A stretch of 64,000 nt of DNA. Origin: Staphylococcus caprae. Its GTDB lineage: Bacteria > Bacillota > Bacilli > Staphylococcales > Staphylococcaceae. Location of the stretch: NCBI RefSeq assembly GCF_002902725.1, contig NZ_PPRT01000017.1:1-64000 (forward strand), read 5' to 3'. The position numbers and the translations under genes are program-made. Of this stretch, positions 20,805-31,985 are shown in pieces (the first letter of the stretch is position 1; the number at the start of each line of letters is the position of its first letter). The notes below the pieces were generated by a model that ran no database searches, was not told where the DNA came from, and saw nothing but the letters and a program-made list of their open reading frames with translations.

Positions 20805-20833
20805 AGTATATCATAACTATTGATACTAAACAA
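20805..20833 (-). promoter_or_regulatory. Promoter of the rimP-nusA-infB operon
   Basis: TTGTTT (-35, 20828-20833), a 17-bp spacer, and TATACT (-10, 20805-20810) with an extended TGA just upstream, on the minus strand. The predicted start is near 20798, before the leader hairpin. Confidence 0.7.
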
Positions 20834-20901
20834 ATTTCATCAGATGTAGATAGATGTGTTGTGATTTATTTGTATTTGAAAAAATCATTTCCATTAAATC
20901 A

Positions 20902-23900
20902 TTACATATCAAAGATTGAAAGTTGTGCTTTATCTGGTAAGTCAGGTAATGAGCCCATTTCATCTAAGTAATCAATAACTTTTTGAGATAAACCGGCCTT
21001 CTTATTTAAATCTTCTTTAGATAAGAATGGTCCTTCCTCACGTGCTTCTACAATTCGTTTGGCAACATTTTCACCTAGTCCTGGAACTGCCACGAATGGT
21101 GGGATAAGCGTATCTCCTTCAATAATGAAGTCAAATGCCTGACTTTTTTCTAGACTGATGGGTTGCATACGATAACCACGATGTGCCATCTCATTCATTA
21201 TCTCAAGTACAGTTAACACGTCTTTTTCTTTTTTACCTAAATCCATATATCTTGAATACATGTCTTTAACTGTATTACGAATACTTGTTTTATCTTTAAT
21301 CATAGTAATGAGATCAAAGTCAGAGGCTCTAATCGTAAAGTATGCTGCATAGTAATATAGTGGATGATGAACTTTGAAATAAGCAATTCTAACCGCCATA
21401 AGTACATATGCAGCCGCGTGTGCTTTCGGGAACATGTATTTAATCTTACGACAAGAATCTAAATACCAGTCTGGCACTTCATTTGCCTTCATCGCTTCAA
21501 CCATTTCATCAGTTAAACCACGACCTTTACGCACAAATTCCATCGTTTTAAATGCCATTGATGGCTCTAAACCAGCATACATAAGATAAACCATGATATC
21601 GTCACGACAGCCTATAACGCTTGATAAGTCACAAATACCTTGTCTTATTAACTCTTGCGCATTTCCAAGCCATACGTCAGTACCGTGAGATAATCCTGAA
21701 ATTTGAACAAGTTCTGAAAATGTCGTTGGCTTTGTATCTTCCAACATTTGTCTAACAAACCCTGTACCAAATTCAGGAACGCCAAATGTTCCTGTCTTAC
21801 ATAAAATTTCATCTTCCGTAACACCTAAACTTTCAGGGCCACTGAAAATTTGCATCGTGTCTTTATCATCAACTGGAATTGTTTTAGGATCTATGCCAGA
21901 CAAGTCTTGAAGCATACGAATCATCGTTGGATCATCGTGTCCAAGTATGTCGAGTTTAAGTACATTATCATGGATTGAGTGGAAGTCAAAGTGTGTTGTC
22001 ATCCAAGCCGCACTTTGGTCATCAGCTGGGAATTGAATCGGTGTGAAATCATAAATATCCATGTAATCTGGTACAACGATAATCCCTCCTGGATGCTGAC
22101 CTGTTGTCCGTTTTACGCCTGTACATCCTTTGACTAATCTATCAATTTCTGCACCACGCTTATGAATGCCTTGATCGTTTAAGTAGCCTTTGACGAATCC
22201 GAATGCTGTTTTTTCTGCTACTGTACCTATCGTTCCAGCACGGAATACTTTGTCTTCACCAAATAGTACTTTCGTATAGTTATGTGCATTCGGTTGATAT
22301 TCACCACTAAAGTTTAAGTCAATATCAGGTACTTTGTCCCCTTTGAATCCTAAGAATGTCTCGAAGGGAATATCCTGTCCTTCCTTAATTAAATCATTTC
22401 CACATGTTGGACATTTTTTATCGGGAAGGTCAAACCCTGAACCTACGGAACCATCATCGAAGAACTCACTTGTCTTACAATGAGAACAGATATAGTGCGG
22501 TGGCAATGGATTAACCTCAGTGATTTCAGTCATCGTTGCTACGAAACTTGAACCTACGGAACCACGAGAGCCTACTAAATATCCATCATCGAGTGATTTC
22601 TTAACCAAACGTTGGGAAATTAAATAGATAACTGAGAATCCGTTACCGATAATACTTGCCAATTCCTTCTCTAATCTATCTATAACAATTTGTGGTAAGT
22701 CTTCACCATATAATTTTTTAGCATTAGAATAGCTTAACTCACGAATTTCATCATTCGCGCCTTCCATTCTCGGAGTGAACAATTTATCTTTAATTGGCAC
22801 GACTCTCTCAATACGATCAGCTAACTCGTTTGTATTTTTTACAACAATCTCGTGCGCTTTTTCCTCTCCTAAAAAGTGAAACTCATCTAACATTTCATCA
22901 GTTGTTCTAAAATGAGCTTCTGGTAATGTAGAACGATTCAATGGATTACCTGGTTGAGAAGCGATTAATATTTTTCTCGCTATCGCATCATGTTCATATA
23001 AATAATGCGCATTACCTGTTGCAATAACTGGGATGTTGGCACTTTCGCCAGCTTCAATTAATCGCTTATAAATCTCAATCAATGTTTCTTTATCTCTAAT
23101 CAATTCTCTATCCATTAAATCTTGATAAAGGGCTGGCGGTTGAACTTCGATAAAGTCATAATACTTTGCAATTTTTTCAACTTCTGATTGATCTTTCTGC
23201 ATTACTGCAGTAAATAACTCACCTTCGTCACATGCGGTTCCCACTAATATTCCTTCTCTATATTCATTTAAAAGAGAACGCGGAATTCGTGGAGTACGAT
23301 AATAATATTGAACTAAAGAGGCACTAACAATCTTAAATAAGTTTTTAAGTCCTTCTTGGTTTTGAACGATTAATGTGACATGTGATGGTCGAGCTCTTTT
23401 ATATGCATCTTCATTCGTAAGTTTTTTATTAATTTCGTTATGGTTGTTAACACCTAGCTCCTTCATTTGTTGAACCATTTTAATGAAAATGTAGGCCGTA
23501 GCCTCTGTATCATAAATGGCTCTATGGTGTTGTGTGAGTTCGACGCCATACTTTTTAGCAAGGAAATTCAAACCATGTTTACCATACTCTGTATTAATCG
23601 TACGAGAAAGTTCGAGTGTATCAATAACACCGTTTGTTGATGGACCGAAACCTAAACGTTCATAACCTGTATCGATGAAGCCCATATCGAATGACGCATT
23701 ATGCGCTACAAAAATGGCGTCTCCAACCCATTCTTTAAATTCAGTTAATACTTCTTCAATTTCCGGCGCATCTGTCAGCATATCATCAGTAATATGCGTC
23801 AAATTAATGATTGTTTCTGACAAACGTTCGTGTGGATTACTAAAACGTTCAAATTTATCAATAATTTCACCATCATGTACTTTAACTGCTGCTAATTCAA

Positions 23901-25218
23901 TAATTTTATCGTACTGATTGGATAGACCCGTTGTTTCAACGTCGAACACAACATACGTCGCATCTTTTAAATGACGATCTGTTGGTTTGTATGCAATAGG
24001 AACGCCATCATCAACAAGCATGCCTTCCATACCATAAATCATTTTCAAGCCGTGTTTCTCAGCAGCATTATGCGCATCTGGAAAGGCTTGTACAACATTA
24101 TGATCCGTGACAGCAATCGCAGAATGTCCCCATTCCGCAGCTTGTTCTACATATGAACTTATATGTGGAATACCATCCATTTGACTCATCGCTGTATGTA
24201 AATGAAATTCAACACGTTTTTCGTCTGCTTTATCTCTTTTCGGAGTTTTCTTGATTTCCTCAATGTCAGACATCATCATCACTAAATCACGAACGAATGA
24301 ATCTTCTTCAATTCGACCTTGAGCTCTTACCCATTTACCTACACTAAGTGCTTTGAAATGATCTAAATCATCTTTATTTTTACGTGTAAACATTTTTAAA
24401 ACTAGAGAATCCGTATAGTCTGTAACTTTGAGTTCTACAATATGACGTCCGCTTTTTAATTCTTTTAAGTTAATATCGAAGATAACGCCCTCAATGGCTA
24501 CTTTAAATTCTTCTTCAATGATAGACTCAATTGAACGCAGATTTTCAACTTGGATAGGCTTACCAATTTGACATTTATCAACAGTACTTTCGTTGTTGTC
24601 CTGTTGTTTAGCTTTTTCAGCTTTCATTTTTTCTAATTTCTCAGTTGCTTCTCTAGCGCTTTGTTCATCTTCTTGTTGAATATGCGCTTCTAAAGACGCT
24701 AAATCGTCATCATGGTTTGACGTATCCGTCTCAAATACAACTTTATCGATATTGAAACCGCATTTTTGGAATGCTTTTACTAAGCTGCCGTTACACGCTT
24801 TATCGAAGTGATTACGTTCAATATCATTAGAAACTAAAACTTTGATGACGTTGCCAGACATAATCAACTTCTTCTGTTTAAGTTGACCTTTCACTTTAGG
24901 TGATAATCCAGTTTGATCAATACAATGGGCAAAATATTTTAATGCGTGTTCATCTTGGTTATGCGTGTCTTTAATTGAGAAATGTATTGTAACCGTGGCT
25001 ATTTCTTTGAATTCTTCTTCAATTGCATGAGTAAATAATAGATAATCTTCATGAGAGAGAAAGCGTGGTAATGAAATTTGAAATTCCCATGTTCTGTTTT
25101 TGTTGGAAACATCAATGCGAGTCAGCTCTCCTTCTTGAAGAATGTCAGACTCTAATTGATTTGATATTTTAATTTGATCGGCAAGTACTTTGAATTTTTC
25201 TTGATTTGTCATTGCCAA
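20902..25218 (-). CDS. polC: DNA polymerase III alpha subunit, PolC type
   Basis: PolC (1438 aa) is the main replicative polymerase of low-GC Gram-positives. An OB-fold region leads into a PHP domain (HLHTAMS near 338), which is split by a 3'-5' exonuclease with DVETTGL (about 424), NASFDMGF and HRAIYDTEAT. A four-cysteine zinc motif and the catalytic PDIDLNFSG (about 965-973) follow. The C-terminus carries the clamp-binding QLSIF. The start is TTG at 25218, with AAGGTGG upstream, giving exactly the S. aureus length; an upstream GTG overlaps that ribosome binding site. Confidence 0.97.
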   Translation of the reverse strand: MAMTNQEKFKVLADQIKISNQLESDILQEGELTRIDVSNKNRTWEFQISLPRFLSHEDYLLFTHAIEEEFKEIATVTIHFSIKDTHNQDEHALKYFAHCIDQTGLSPKVKGQLKQKKLIMSGNVIKVLVSNDIERNHFDKACNGSLVKAFQKCGFNIDKVVFETDTSNHDDDLASLEAHIQQEDEQSAREATEKLEKMKAEKAKQQDNNESTVDKCQIGKPIQVENLRSIESIIEEEFKVAIEGVIFDINLKELKSGRHIVELKVTDYTDSLVLKMFTRKNKDDLDHFKALSVGKWVRAQGRIEEDSFVRDLVMMMSDIEEIKKTPKRDKADEKRVEFHLHTAMSQMDGIPHISSYVEQAAEWGHSAIAVTDHNVVQAFPDAHNAAEKHGLKMIYGMEGMLVDDGVPIAYKPTDRHLKDATYVVFDVETTGLSNQYDKIIELAAVKVHDGEIIDKFERFSNPHERLSETIINLTHITDDMLTDAPEIEEVLTEFKEWVGDAIFVAHNASFDMGFIDTGYERLGFGPSTNGVIDTLELSRTINTEYGKHGLNFLAKKYGVELTQHHRAIYDTEATAYIFIKMVQQMKELGVNNHNEINKKLTNEDAYKRARPSHVTLIVQNQEGLKNLFKIVSASLVQYYYRTPRIPRSLLNEYREGILVGTACDEGELFTAVMQKDQSEVEKIAKYYDFIEVQPPALYQDLMDRELIRDKETLIEIYKRLIEAGESANIPVIATGNAHYLYEHDAIARKILIASQPGNPLNRSTLPEAHFRTTDEMLDEFHFLGEEKAHEIVVKNTNELADRIERVVPIKDKLFTPRMEGANDEIRELSYSNAKKLYGEDLPQIVIDRLEKELASIIGNGFSVIYLISQRLVKKSLDDGYLVGSRGSVGSSFVATMTEITEVNPLPPHYICSHCKTSEFFDDGSVGSGFDLPDKKCPTCGNDLIKEGQDIPFETFLGFKGDKVPDIDLNFSGEYQPNAHNYTKVLFGEDKVFRAGTIGTVAEKTAFGFVKGYLNDQGIHKRGAEIDRLVKGCTGVKRTTGQHPGGIIVVPDYMDIYDFTPIQFPADDQSAAWMTTHFDFHSIHDNVLKLDILGHDDPTMIRMLQDLSGIDPKTIPVDDKDTMQIFSGPESLGVTEDEILCKTGTFGVPEFGTGFVRQMLEDTKPTTFSELVQISGLSHGTDVWLGNAQELIRQGICDLSSVIGCRDDIMVYLMYAGLEPSMAFKTMEFVRKGRGLTDEMVEAMKANEVPDWYLDSCRKIKYMFPKAHAAAYVLMAVRIAYFKVHHPLYYYAAYFTIRASDFDLITMIKDKTSIRNTVKDMYSRYMDLGKKEKDVLTVLEIMNEMAHRGYRMQPISLEKSQAFDFIIEGDTLIPPFVAVPGLGENVAKRIVEAREEGPFLSKEDLNKKAGLSQKVIDYLDEMGSLPDLPDKAQLSIFDM

Positions 25219-25389
25219 AATAATAACCACCTTAAATATTTAATACTTTTACTAAAAATAATTTAACGTATGCTTTGTTTGGAAATATTTCGATTTTTAT
25301 GCAAAAGTGTTAAAGCAAATTTGATTCATATTATACTACTCATTGAGTTAATTTTCATGAGAAATTGATTGAAATTTAAACAATAAAGA

Positions 25390-25431
25390 AGAGCAGGTTA
25401 GAGTCCTTATTTAAGAATTCGTCATCCTGCC
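25390..25431 (-). terminator. Probable terminator after proS
   Basis: GCAGG (25426-25430) pairs with CCTGC (25393-25397), with a further inner TTCTTA/TAAGGA helix, followed by TCTTCTTTATTG on the minus strand. It is moderate in strength and lies about 35 bases after the proS stop. Confidence 0.55.
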
Positions 25432-25464
25432 CTATTTAAGTTATTACAATTATTTCCTCATTGC

Positions 25465-27168
25465 TTATTTTAAGTTTTCATATAAACCTTTTAAATAGTT
25501 TTCTAAATCATCAATATGAACGTCTTCACTTTCACCGTTTAAGCGTTGTTTAACTTCCACGATGCCTTCTCCAGCTCTTTTACCGACAACAACACGTAGT
25601 GGTAGACCAATTAGATCGGCATCATTGAATTTTACGCCTGCTCTTTCTTGTCTGTCATCATAAAGAACATCATATCGTCCATTCAGTTGAGAATAGAGTT
25701 GATCACCTAATTCACGTTGCTCATCCTTTTTAGGATTAATCGTAATAAGGTGTAATTCAAAAGGCGTCACTGATTTAGGCCAAATAATACCATTCTCATC
25801 GTTATTTTGTTCAACAATTGCACTAAGTGTTCTAGAGATACCAATACCATAACACCCCATAATTAATGGTTGCGCTTTACCTTGGTTGTCTAAGAAAGTC
25901 GCATTCATAGCTTCTGAATATTTTGTTCCTAATTTGAACACTTGCCCTACTTCAATTCCTTCGGCAAATTGAGCTTCTCCAGAACCATCACTTAGCATTT
26001 CGCCTTCTAAAATAAATCTAAAATCACCATATTGATCAATGTCAAAATCTCTTCCAACATTCGCATTCACATAATGATAACCGTCTTCATTAGCACCTAC
26101 GACAAGATTATTTAAGTCTTGAACATAATTGTCTGCATAAATTTTAATTTCTTTATTATGGATAGGGCCAAGAGAGCCTGGGTTTGCGCCTACAAGATTT
26201 ACAATTTCATCTTGAGTAGCCATTTCTACATGGTCTGTTCCAAAATATGATTTTAATTTAACATCATTTAATTCATGATGGCCTCTAATAAGAACCATGA
26301 TGAATTCGCCATCCACTTTGAATATCATTGTCTTAACAATTTCATCTAACGGACGATTTAAGAAATCTGCTAATTCTTGTGCAGTTTTAACATGAGGTGT
26401 TTCAATTTTTGTTAGTTCTGCTGTTTCGGTATGTTTTTTAGAAGGATGATAAACGACTTCTGCCTTTTCAATATTAGCAGCGTATTCACTTTCATTACTA
26501 TAAACAATCGTATCTTCACCGATTTCACTTAATGCCATAAATTCATGTGTGTGATTCCCACCAATCGCTCCGGAATCAGCAACGACTGGACGTGCATTAA
26601 TACCAACACGTTTAAAGATCCTGCTATACGCATTATACATGTCTTGATAAGTCGCATCTAAAGAAGCTTCATCTGCGTGGAAAGAATAAGCATCTTTCAT
26701 AATGAACTCACGACCTCTAAGCAAACCAAAACGTGGTCTCTTTTCATCACGGAATTTAGATTGGATTTGGAATAATGTAAGAGGTAATCGTTTATAAGAT
26801 TTTAACTCATCTCTAACTAGAGATGTTACAACTTCTTCATGTGTAGGTCCTAATGCGAATTCTCGTCCATTTCTATCTTTTAAGCGCATCAATTCAGGAC
26901 CGTATGCTCCCCAACGTCCAGATTCTTCCCATAATTCTGCTTGTTGTAATGCAGGCATTAGTATCTCTACCGCGTCTATACTTTCCATTTCTTCACGCAC
27001 AATTTTAGAAATATTATTTAAAACGCGTGTTGCAAGTGGTAAATAACTATATATTCCACTTGTACTTTGTTTAATTAACCCTGCTTTAAGCAATAATCTA
27101 TGGCTTAATGCTTCAGCTTCAGCAGGAACTTCTCTCATCGTTGGTATAAATACTTTAGATTGCTTCAT
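25465..27168 (-). CDS. proS: Prolyl-tRNA synthetase
   Basis: ProS (567 aa) charges tRNA-Pro; the length equals S. aureus. Class II motifs are visible: the [15 protein letters not shown] start, the [26 protein letters not shown] motif 2, and the [13 protein letters not shown] motif 3. The editing (INS) domain lies between motifs 2 and 3. It follows rseP by 19 bp. No T-box leader is present because the gap is too short, so it is expressed from the uppS-cdsA-rseP-proS transcript. Confidence 0.97.
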   Translation of the reverse strand: MKQSKVFIPTMREVPAEAEALSHRLLLKAGLIKQSTSGIYSYLPLATRVLNNISKIVREEMESIDAVEILMPALQQAELWEESGRWGAYGPELMRLKDRNGREFALGPTHEEVVTSLVRDELKSYKRLPLTLFQIQSKFRDEKRPRFGLLRGREFIMKDAYSFHADEASLDATYQDMYNAYSRIFKRVGINARPVVADSGAIGGNHTHEFMALSEIGEDTIVYSNESEYAANIEKAEVVYHPSKKHTETAELTKIETPHVKTAQELADFLNRPLDEIVKTMIFKVDGEFIMVLIRGHHELNDVKLKSYFGTDHVEMATQDEIVNLVGANPGSLGPIHNKEIKIYADNYVQDLNNLVVGANEDGYHYVNANVGRDFDIDQYGDFRFILEGEMLSDGSGEAQFAEGIEVGQVFKLGTKYSEAMNATFLDNQGKAQPLIMGCYGIGISRTLSAIVEQNNDENGIIWPKSVTPFELHLITINPKKDEQRELGDQLYSQLNGRYDVLYDDRQERAGVKFNDADLIGLPLRVVVGKRAGEGIVEVKQRLNGESEDVHIDDLENYLKGLYENLK

Positions 27169-27187
27169 TCTCTATTTTCCTCCCTAA

Positions 27188-28474
27188 TTATAAGAAATAC
27201 CGTTGTATGTCATTCCACGTCACTATTATCATAATGATAACTACAAATAGTGCACCTGTTGCAATAATTGCAGTTTCAGCTTTTTTATTTATTGGCTTTC
27301 TGAAAATGGCCTCATATAATACAAATAAGATTCGACCACCGTCTAACGCTGGTATAGGTAATAAATTCATGATACCTAGGTTTACACTCAATAGAGCTGT
27401 ATAGCCTATTAAGTTTATAATACCAGACTTAACTACTGAGTCCACGTTATGGTAAATACCTACAGGTCCATTGAGCATGTCGAATGAGAATCCACCTGTA
27501 AAGATGCTCGCAATCATACCAACAACCGCTGTAAAAATTAATTTACCTTTATCAAAGAAATTATAAATTCCATAGCTAATTGGCTTGAATATGCTATGTT
27601 CCGTCTTAGGTGCAAAACCAATTTGATAGCTCGTTTGACTCTTATTCTTGCTGATTTTTGTATTTACTTTTTTAGGTTCCAGTTGCATTGTTTTTGTATG
27701 ATGATCTCTTTGAACTTTAATTGTTGTTTTAGATGTTTTGTTTTCATCTAAAACTTTTTTGATTTCACTAAAATCTTTAATTTTATGGCTACCGATTTGA
27801 ACTATTTTATCACCTTTATGTAGTCCAGCTTCATCGGCAGGTGAATGCTTCACTACTTCTCCAATTGTATTCGTAGGCGTCCCTTGATAATATGCTAAAC
27901 CTATAAATAGAACCAATGCTAAGATAAAGTTGAATAGCGGTCCTGCAAATAATGTTAAAAACTTAGGGAGTGGTTTCTTATGTGCAAATTGTCTATCTCG
28001 TGGTGCAATTTGAATAAGACTACCATTCTCTACGAAATATGCTTTTTTAGCTATAGGATAGTGATGTCTTTCATCGTCGTACGACGTAATTCCTTCTATA
28101 TATAAATCATCTTTGAAGTCACATTTTTTAACTTCTATTGCTTCGATTTGTTGGAATTTATGTTGGTCATCTAAGATGATATGCGTAATTTCATCATTAT
28201 CGTTTAATTTTATCTTCACGTTCATACCTGGTTGAACGGGTGGTTCTTCTAGACCATCACCAGCCATTCTGACATAACCACCTACAGGTAATAATCGTAT
28301 CGTATATAATGTTTCATCTTTTCTAAAACTAAAAATTTTAGGCCCCATGCCGATAGCAAATTCGGGACACATGATACCTGCTCTCTTCGCAAAGAACATA
28401 TGACCGTATTCGTGTACAGTTACGAGCACGCCAAATACGATGATAAATGCAACTACTGTTATTAAAATGCTCAT
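27188..28474 (-). CDS. rseP: Site-2 intramembrane zinc metalloprotease RseP
   Basis: A membrane-embedded site-2 protease (428 aa). HEYGH at residues 21-25 lies in the first membrane helix, a PDZ domain occupies about 195-265, and the second metal motif [12 protein letters not shown] is near 370. Family members cleave membrane-bound anti-sigma factors, signal peptides and pheromone precursors (Eep in enterococci). It lies between cdsA and proS, as in most Firmicutes, after a 240-bp gap with a terminator. Confidence 0.95.
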   Translation of the reverse strand: MSILITVVAFIIVFGVLVTVHEYGHMFFAKRAGIMCPEFAIGMGPKIFSFRKDETLYTIRLLPVGGYVRMAGDGLEEPPVQPGMNVKIKLNDNDEITHIILDDQHKFQQIEAIEVKKCDFKDDLYIEGITSYDDERHHYPIAKKAYFVENGSLIQIAPRDRQFAHKKPLPKFLTLFAGPLFNFILALVLFIGLAYYQGTPTNTIGEVVKHSPADEAGLHKGDKIVQIGSHKIKDFSEIKKVLDENKTSKTTIKVQRDHHTKTMQLEPKKVNTKISKNKSQTSYQIGFAPKTEHSIFKPISYGIYNFFDKGKLIFTAVVGMIASIFTGGFSFDMLNGPVGIYHNVDSVVKSGIINLIGYTALLSVNLGIMNLLPIPALDGGRILFVLYEAIFRKPINKKAETAIIATGALFVVIIMIIVTWNDIQRYFL

Positions 28475-28624
28475 GCGCTACACCTCTATTGATATTGTGT
28501 TTTAATTTTTAAAAATAATCTAAGCATTGTAATAAATTGGCAATATAAAACATTATAATACGCTTAGATTCATTCTCAAATTGATATGTATAGTTGTCGT
28601 TTGAAATTTAAAAATGTGGTAGTG

Positions 28625-28678
28625 ATTAAAAGGAGTTAAGAAATATTGATTATGTCTCAATATCTCAATAACTCCTTT
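28625..28678 (-). terminator. Long hairpin terminator after cdsA
   Basis: AAAGGAGTTA (28669-28678) pairs perfectly with TAACTCCTTT (28629-28638). An inner stem AGATATTGA/TCAATATTT almost doubles its length, followed by TTTT on the minus strand. Confidence 0.85.
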
Positions 28679-28714
28679 ATTATAACATCTATTTTATTTT
28701 ATAGACTGTGCGAT

Positions 28715-29497
28715 TTAAATTTGAATTAATAAAATATTTAACAGTGGTAAAACAAACATGAAACTATCAAATCTGTCTAGAATACCACCATGCCCTGGAA
28801 GAATACGACCTGAATCTTTCACACCAAAATGACGTTTAAATCCAGATTCAACTAAATCACCTAATTGGCCAAACATACTCAATATGACTGTGATAAGTAA
28901 TAAAAGCCAAATATTTAATTGGAAATTAACGAAGAATTGCATAATTAAAGGGACTAGCAAACTACAAATAATTCCTCCGATAAATCCTTCGATTGTTTTG
29001 TTCGGACTAATGACTGGCCAAAGTTTATGTTTACCCATTAAACGACCAAAAATATATGCCCCTGTGTCAGTTAACCAAACGATTAAGAATGCAAATAATA
29101 TGTAATGTAAACCTTCTGAACGAGTTTCATAGAAATACATAAATCCAATACCTACATATGCTACTGACATTAAACAAAATGCTGAATCCATGAAACTAAA
29201 TCTATTTTTAGATAATACAGTATAACTTAACAGTATAAAACTCATAGCAATTAAACTTTTGAGTTGAATCGTTTGAACCCATTCTCCCGCATCTTGAGGT
29301 AACATAATAATAATCAATGCGAGTGCACTGATCAGTCCTGGTATAGATAAGAATTTGATCATATTCATGTTTAATAATTCTTTTAAAGCAATTAATGCTA
29401 ACAAGTAAGCAAATAGCATTAATACCATGCCACCTTTAAGAAGGATAGGCAAGAATATTAATAAGGCTATAATTGCAGTTAATGTTCTTACTTTCAT
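28715..29497 (-). CDS. cdsA: Phosphatidate cytidylyltransferase
   Basis: CdsA (260 aa) makes CDP-diacylglycerol, the precursor used by PgsA at the left end of this window. It is a multi-spanning membrane protein with the family signature near the C-terminus ([22 protein letters not shown], about 216-237). It starts three bases after the uppS stop, so the two are probably co-translated. Confidence 0.96.
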   Translation of the reverse strand: MKVRTLTAIIALLIFLPILLKGGMVLMLFAYLLALIALKELLNMNMIKFLSIPGLISALALIIIMLPQDAGEWVQTIQLKSLIAMSFILLSYTVLSKNRFSFMDSAFCLMSVAYVGIGFMYFYETRSEGLHYILFAFLIVWLTDTGAYIFGRLMGKHKLWPVISPNKTIEGFIGGIICSLLVPLIMQFFVNFQLNIWLLLLITVILSMFGQLGDLVESGFKRHFGVKDSGRILPGHGGILDRFDSFMFVLPLLNILLIQI

Positions 29498-29500
29498 ACT

Positions 29501-30271
29501 CTACTCCTCACTTAATCCCCCAAAACGTCTTTGGCGTGATTGATAAATTTTTATACATTCTTTCAATTCATTCTCATCGAAATCTGGCCATAACTTCTCA
29601 TTGAATATAAATTCACTGTATGAAGCTTGCCAAATTAAAAAGTTACTAATTCTCTGCTCACCAGAGGTACGAATTAATAATTCTGGATCAGGATAATTGT
29701 GAGTCATTAAATGCTTATTAAATAATTCTTCATCTATAGCATTAGCACTTTGATTATTGGTTTGTAATTCTTCATAAATCTCTTTCATACTCTGAATAAT
29801 TTCTGCACGTCCACCATAATTTATAGCAAAAACAAGTGTTAGGCCTGTATTATGTTTTGTCTTGTCTTTGGCATAATCAATTGCTTCAATTGTGGATTTA
29901 GGCAATCCATTATTAAACCCAATCGTTTCGACTTTAACATTTTTCTCGATTAATTCTGGTAAAAATGTCTTAAGGAAATTAACAGGCAAATTCATAATAT
30001 AATTAACTTCGCTTTCAGGTCTAGACCAATTCTCAGTAGAGAAAGCATAAAGCGTTAAGTACTTAATACCAATATTACTCGCTTCTCGAGTGATTTTCTT
30101 GATTGTTTGCATCCCTTCATAATGGCCTTTAATACGTGGCATTTTACGTTTTTTAGCCCATCGACCATTTCCATCCATAATGATAGCAACATGTTCAGGT
30201 ATATTATGTAAATCTAAATCATTGTCTAGATTATTCTCAGTTTTATTTTTATTTTTTAGCTTTTTAAACAT
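29501..30271 (-). CDS. uppS: Undecaprenyl diphosphate synthase
   Basis: UppS (256 aa) makes the C55 lipid carrier for peptidoglycan and teichoic acid. The catalytic MDGNGRW (D33 to W38), the YAFSTENWSRP segment and the C-terminal RTSGEQRISNFLIWQ are intact. The start is ATG at 30271, with GGAGGAAA upstream, giving the S. aureus length; a longer form from 30295 would include the ribosome binding site. It begins the uppS-cdsA-rseP-proS unit after the frr terminator. Confidence 0.96.
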   Translation of the reverse strand: MFKKLKNKNKTENNLDNDLDLHNIPEHVAIIMDGNGRWAKKRKMPRIKGHYEGMQTIKKITREASNIGIKYLTLYAFSTENWSRPESEVNYIMNLPVNFLKTFLPELIEKNVKVETIGFNNGLPKSTIEAIDYAKDKTKHNTGLTLVFAINYGGRAEIIQSMKEIYEELQTNNQSANAIDEELFNKHLMTHNYPDPELLIRTSGEQRISNFLIWQASYSEFIFNEKLWPDFDENELKECIKIYQSRQRRFGGLSEE

Positions 30272-30372
30272 GGTCTTTCCTCCGAGCCTGATCATCTCTG
30301 TTTTATTCTATACGTTAATTAAACAATCATCTATCATTTTATCATACTCATTTATTCCATTGAATAAGCAAA

Positions 30373-30408
30373 TAAAAAAACTGTACCAAAGTCCTACTCG
30401 GTACAGTT
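30373..30408 (-). terminator. Terminator after frr
   Basis: A perfect 9-bp stem AACTGTACC/GGTACAGTT (30400-30408 and 30379-30387) followed by seven T on the minus strand. It is about 147 bases after the frr stop and closes the pyrH-frr unit. Confidence 0.85.
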
Positions 30409-30554
30409 TAGACTAAAAAGATTATTGGTGTCTAGAGGAATAGTTATAAAAACAACTATACATTTAAATCAATTGATATGATTTTATTATTATGACCATA
30501 TAAGGTGTCCTATGACATCAATATCTTAAATATTTTATTTTTGAAATTATGTGA

Positions 30555-31109
30555 TTAAACAGACATAATATCTTTTTCTTTGTCATCTACTAATTGGTCA
30601 ATTTCTTTAATTGAATTATCAGTAGCTTTTTGAACATCATCAGTTTGACTTCTTAAATCATCTTCAGTGATGTCTCCATTTTTCTCTTGTTTTTTAAGAT
30701 GATCATTGATGTCGCGACGAATGTTTCTAATTGAAACTTTTGCATCCTCACCAATTTTTTTAACATCTTTAACTAATTCTTTACGTCTTTCTTCAGTAAG
30801 AGCAGGAACTGAAATACGAATTACTTCGCCATCACTAGTTGGATTTACACCTAAATTTGCAGCGATAATCGCTTTTTCGATGTCATCTACAGAAGTTTTA
30901 TCGTATGGTGAAATCACTAACAAACGTGCTTCTGGCACACTAATACTTGCTAGTTGTTGAACAGGCGTTGGCGCGCCATAGTAATCAACAGTTACACCGT
31001 TTAATAAGTTTGAATTTGCTCTACCTGCACTAATATTAGCTAATTCACGTGATAAGTTGTCGATAGATTTTTGCATTCTAGCTTTTGTATCTTTAATTAT
31101 GTCACTCAT
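30555..31109 (-). CDS. frr: Ribosome recycling factor
   Basis: RRF (184 aa) splits post-termination ribosomes with EF-G. The sequence shows the expected long three-helix bundle with the [23 protein letters not shown] and [17 protein letters not shown] segments. It starts 16 bp after pyrH and ends ahead of a strong terminator. Confidence 0.97.
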   Translation of the reverse strand: MSDIIKDTKARMQKSIDNLSRELANISAGRANSNLLNGVTVDYYGAPTPVQQLASISVPEARLLVISPYDKTSVDDIEKAIIAANLGVNPTSDGEVIRISVPALTEERRKELVKDVKKIGEDAKVSIRNIRRDINDHLKKQEKNGDITEDDLRSQTDDVQKATDNSIKEIDQLVDDKEKDIMSV

Positions 31110-31125
31110 TTTTTACACCTCTAGA

Positions 31126-31848
31126 TTATTTTGTAATCAACGTTCCGATTTTTTCACCCATTACGGCACGTTTAATATTTCCTTCTTCCATAATTGAGAA
31201 TACATTTAATGGAATATTATTGTCCATACAGAATGATGAAGCTGTTGAATCCATTACTTGTAATCCTTCTTGTAACATTTGAATATGTGTTAAATGTTCA
31301 TATTTAACGGCATTTTCATCAACTTTAGGATCTGCTGAATATACGCCATCTACATTATTTTTACCCATTAAAATTACATCTGCTTCTACTTCAGCCGCAC
31401 GTAAAGCTGCTGTTGTATCTGTTGAGAAGTAAGGGTTGCCAATACCAGCTGCAAAGATAACAACGCGTTTTTTCTCTAAGTGTCGAATTGCACGACGACG
31501 AATATATGGTTCAGCAACTTGTTTCATTTCAATAGAAGTTAAAACACGTGTATCACAATCTAACTGTTCTAAGCTATCTTGTAAAGCTAAAGCATTCATC
31601 ACAGTCGCTAACATACCCATATAGTCAGCTGTACCGCGATCCATACCTAAGTCACTACCTGTTTTACCTCTCCAAATATTTCCGCCACCAACGATGACTG
31701 CGATTTCACAGTCCATTTTAGCAACTTCAGCAACTTGTTTTGCTACACTTTTAATGATGATTGGATTAATACCAAATCCTTTATCACCTGCTAATGCTTC
31801 ACCACTCAATTTCAAGACTACACGTTTATATTTAGAAGTTTGAGCCAT
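31126..31848 (-). CDS. pyrH: Uridylate kinase
   Basis: PyrH (240 aa) phosphorylates UMP to UDP. The amino-acid-kinase fold shows KLSGEAL at the start, VGGGNIWRG, the [18 protein letters not shown] lid region, and [17 protein letters not shown] near 165-175. It lies between tsf and frr, the standard rpsB-tsf-pyrH-frr order. A large hairpin separates it from tsf. Confidence 0.97.
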   Translation of the reverse strand: MAQTSKYKRVVLKLSGEALAGDKGFGINPIIIKSVAKQVAEVAKMDCEIAVIVGGGNIWRGKTGSDLGMDRGTADYMGMLATVMNALALQDSLEQLDCDTRVLTSIEMKQVAEPYIRRRAIRHLEKKRVVIFAAGIGNPYFSTDTTAALRAAEVEADVILMGKNNVDGVYSADPKVDENAVKYEHLTHIQMLQEGLQVMDSTASSFCMDNNIPLNVFSIMEEGNIKRAVMGEKIGTLITK

Positions 31849-31884
31849 TTTCTTATCCTCTCTATAGTAAAAATATGTAAAAAT

Positions 31885-31961
31885 ATATAAGTAAAGAAGA
31901 CACGGATGGCTTCTTTCTATAGCTATGCAACTAATAGAAAGGAAACGTAATAGGTGTCTTC
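31885..31961 (-). terminator. Branched hairpin terminator after tsf
   Basis: GAAGACAC (31954-31961 on the minus strand) pairs perfectly with GTGTCTTC (31896-31903), and an inner TTTCTAT/ATAGAAA stem extends it. Readthrough toward pyrH is likely, as no separate pyrH promoter is obvious. Confidence 0.65.
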
Positions 31962-31985
31962 TTCCTTGTTAAACTTTATGACAGA

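Noticed and set aside
25219-25464. T-box leader for proS
   Set aside because: This gap is downstream of proS; the gap upstream of proS is only 19 bp, too short for a T-box.
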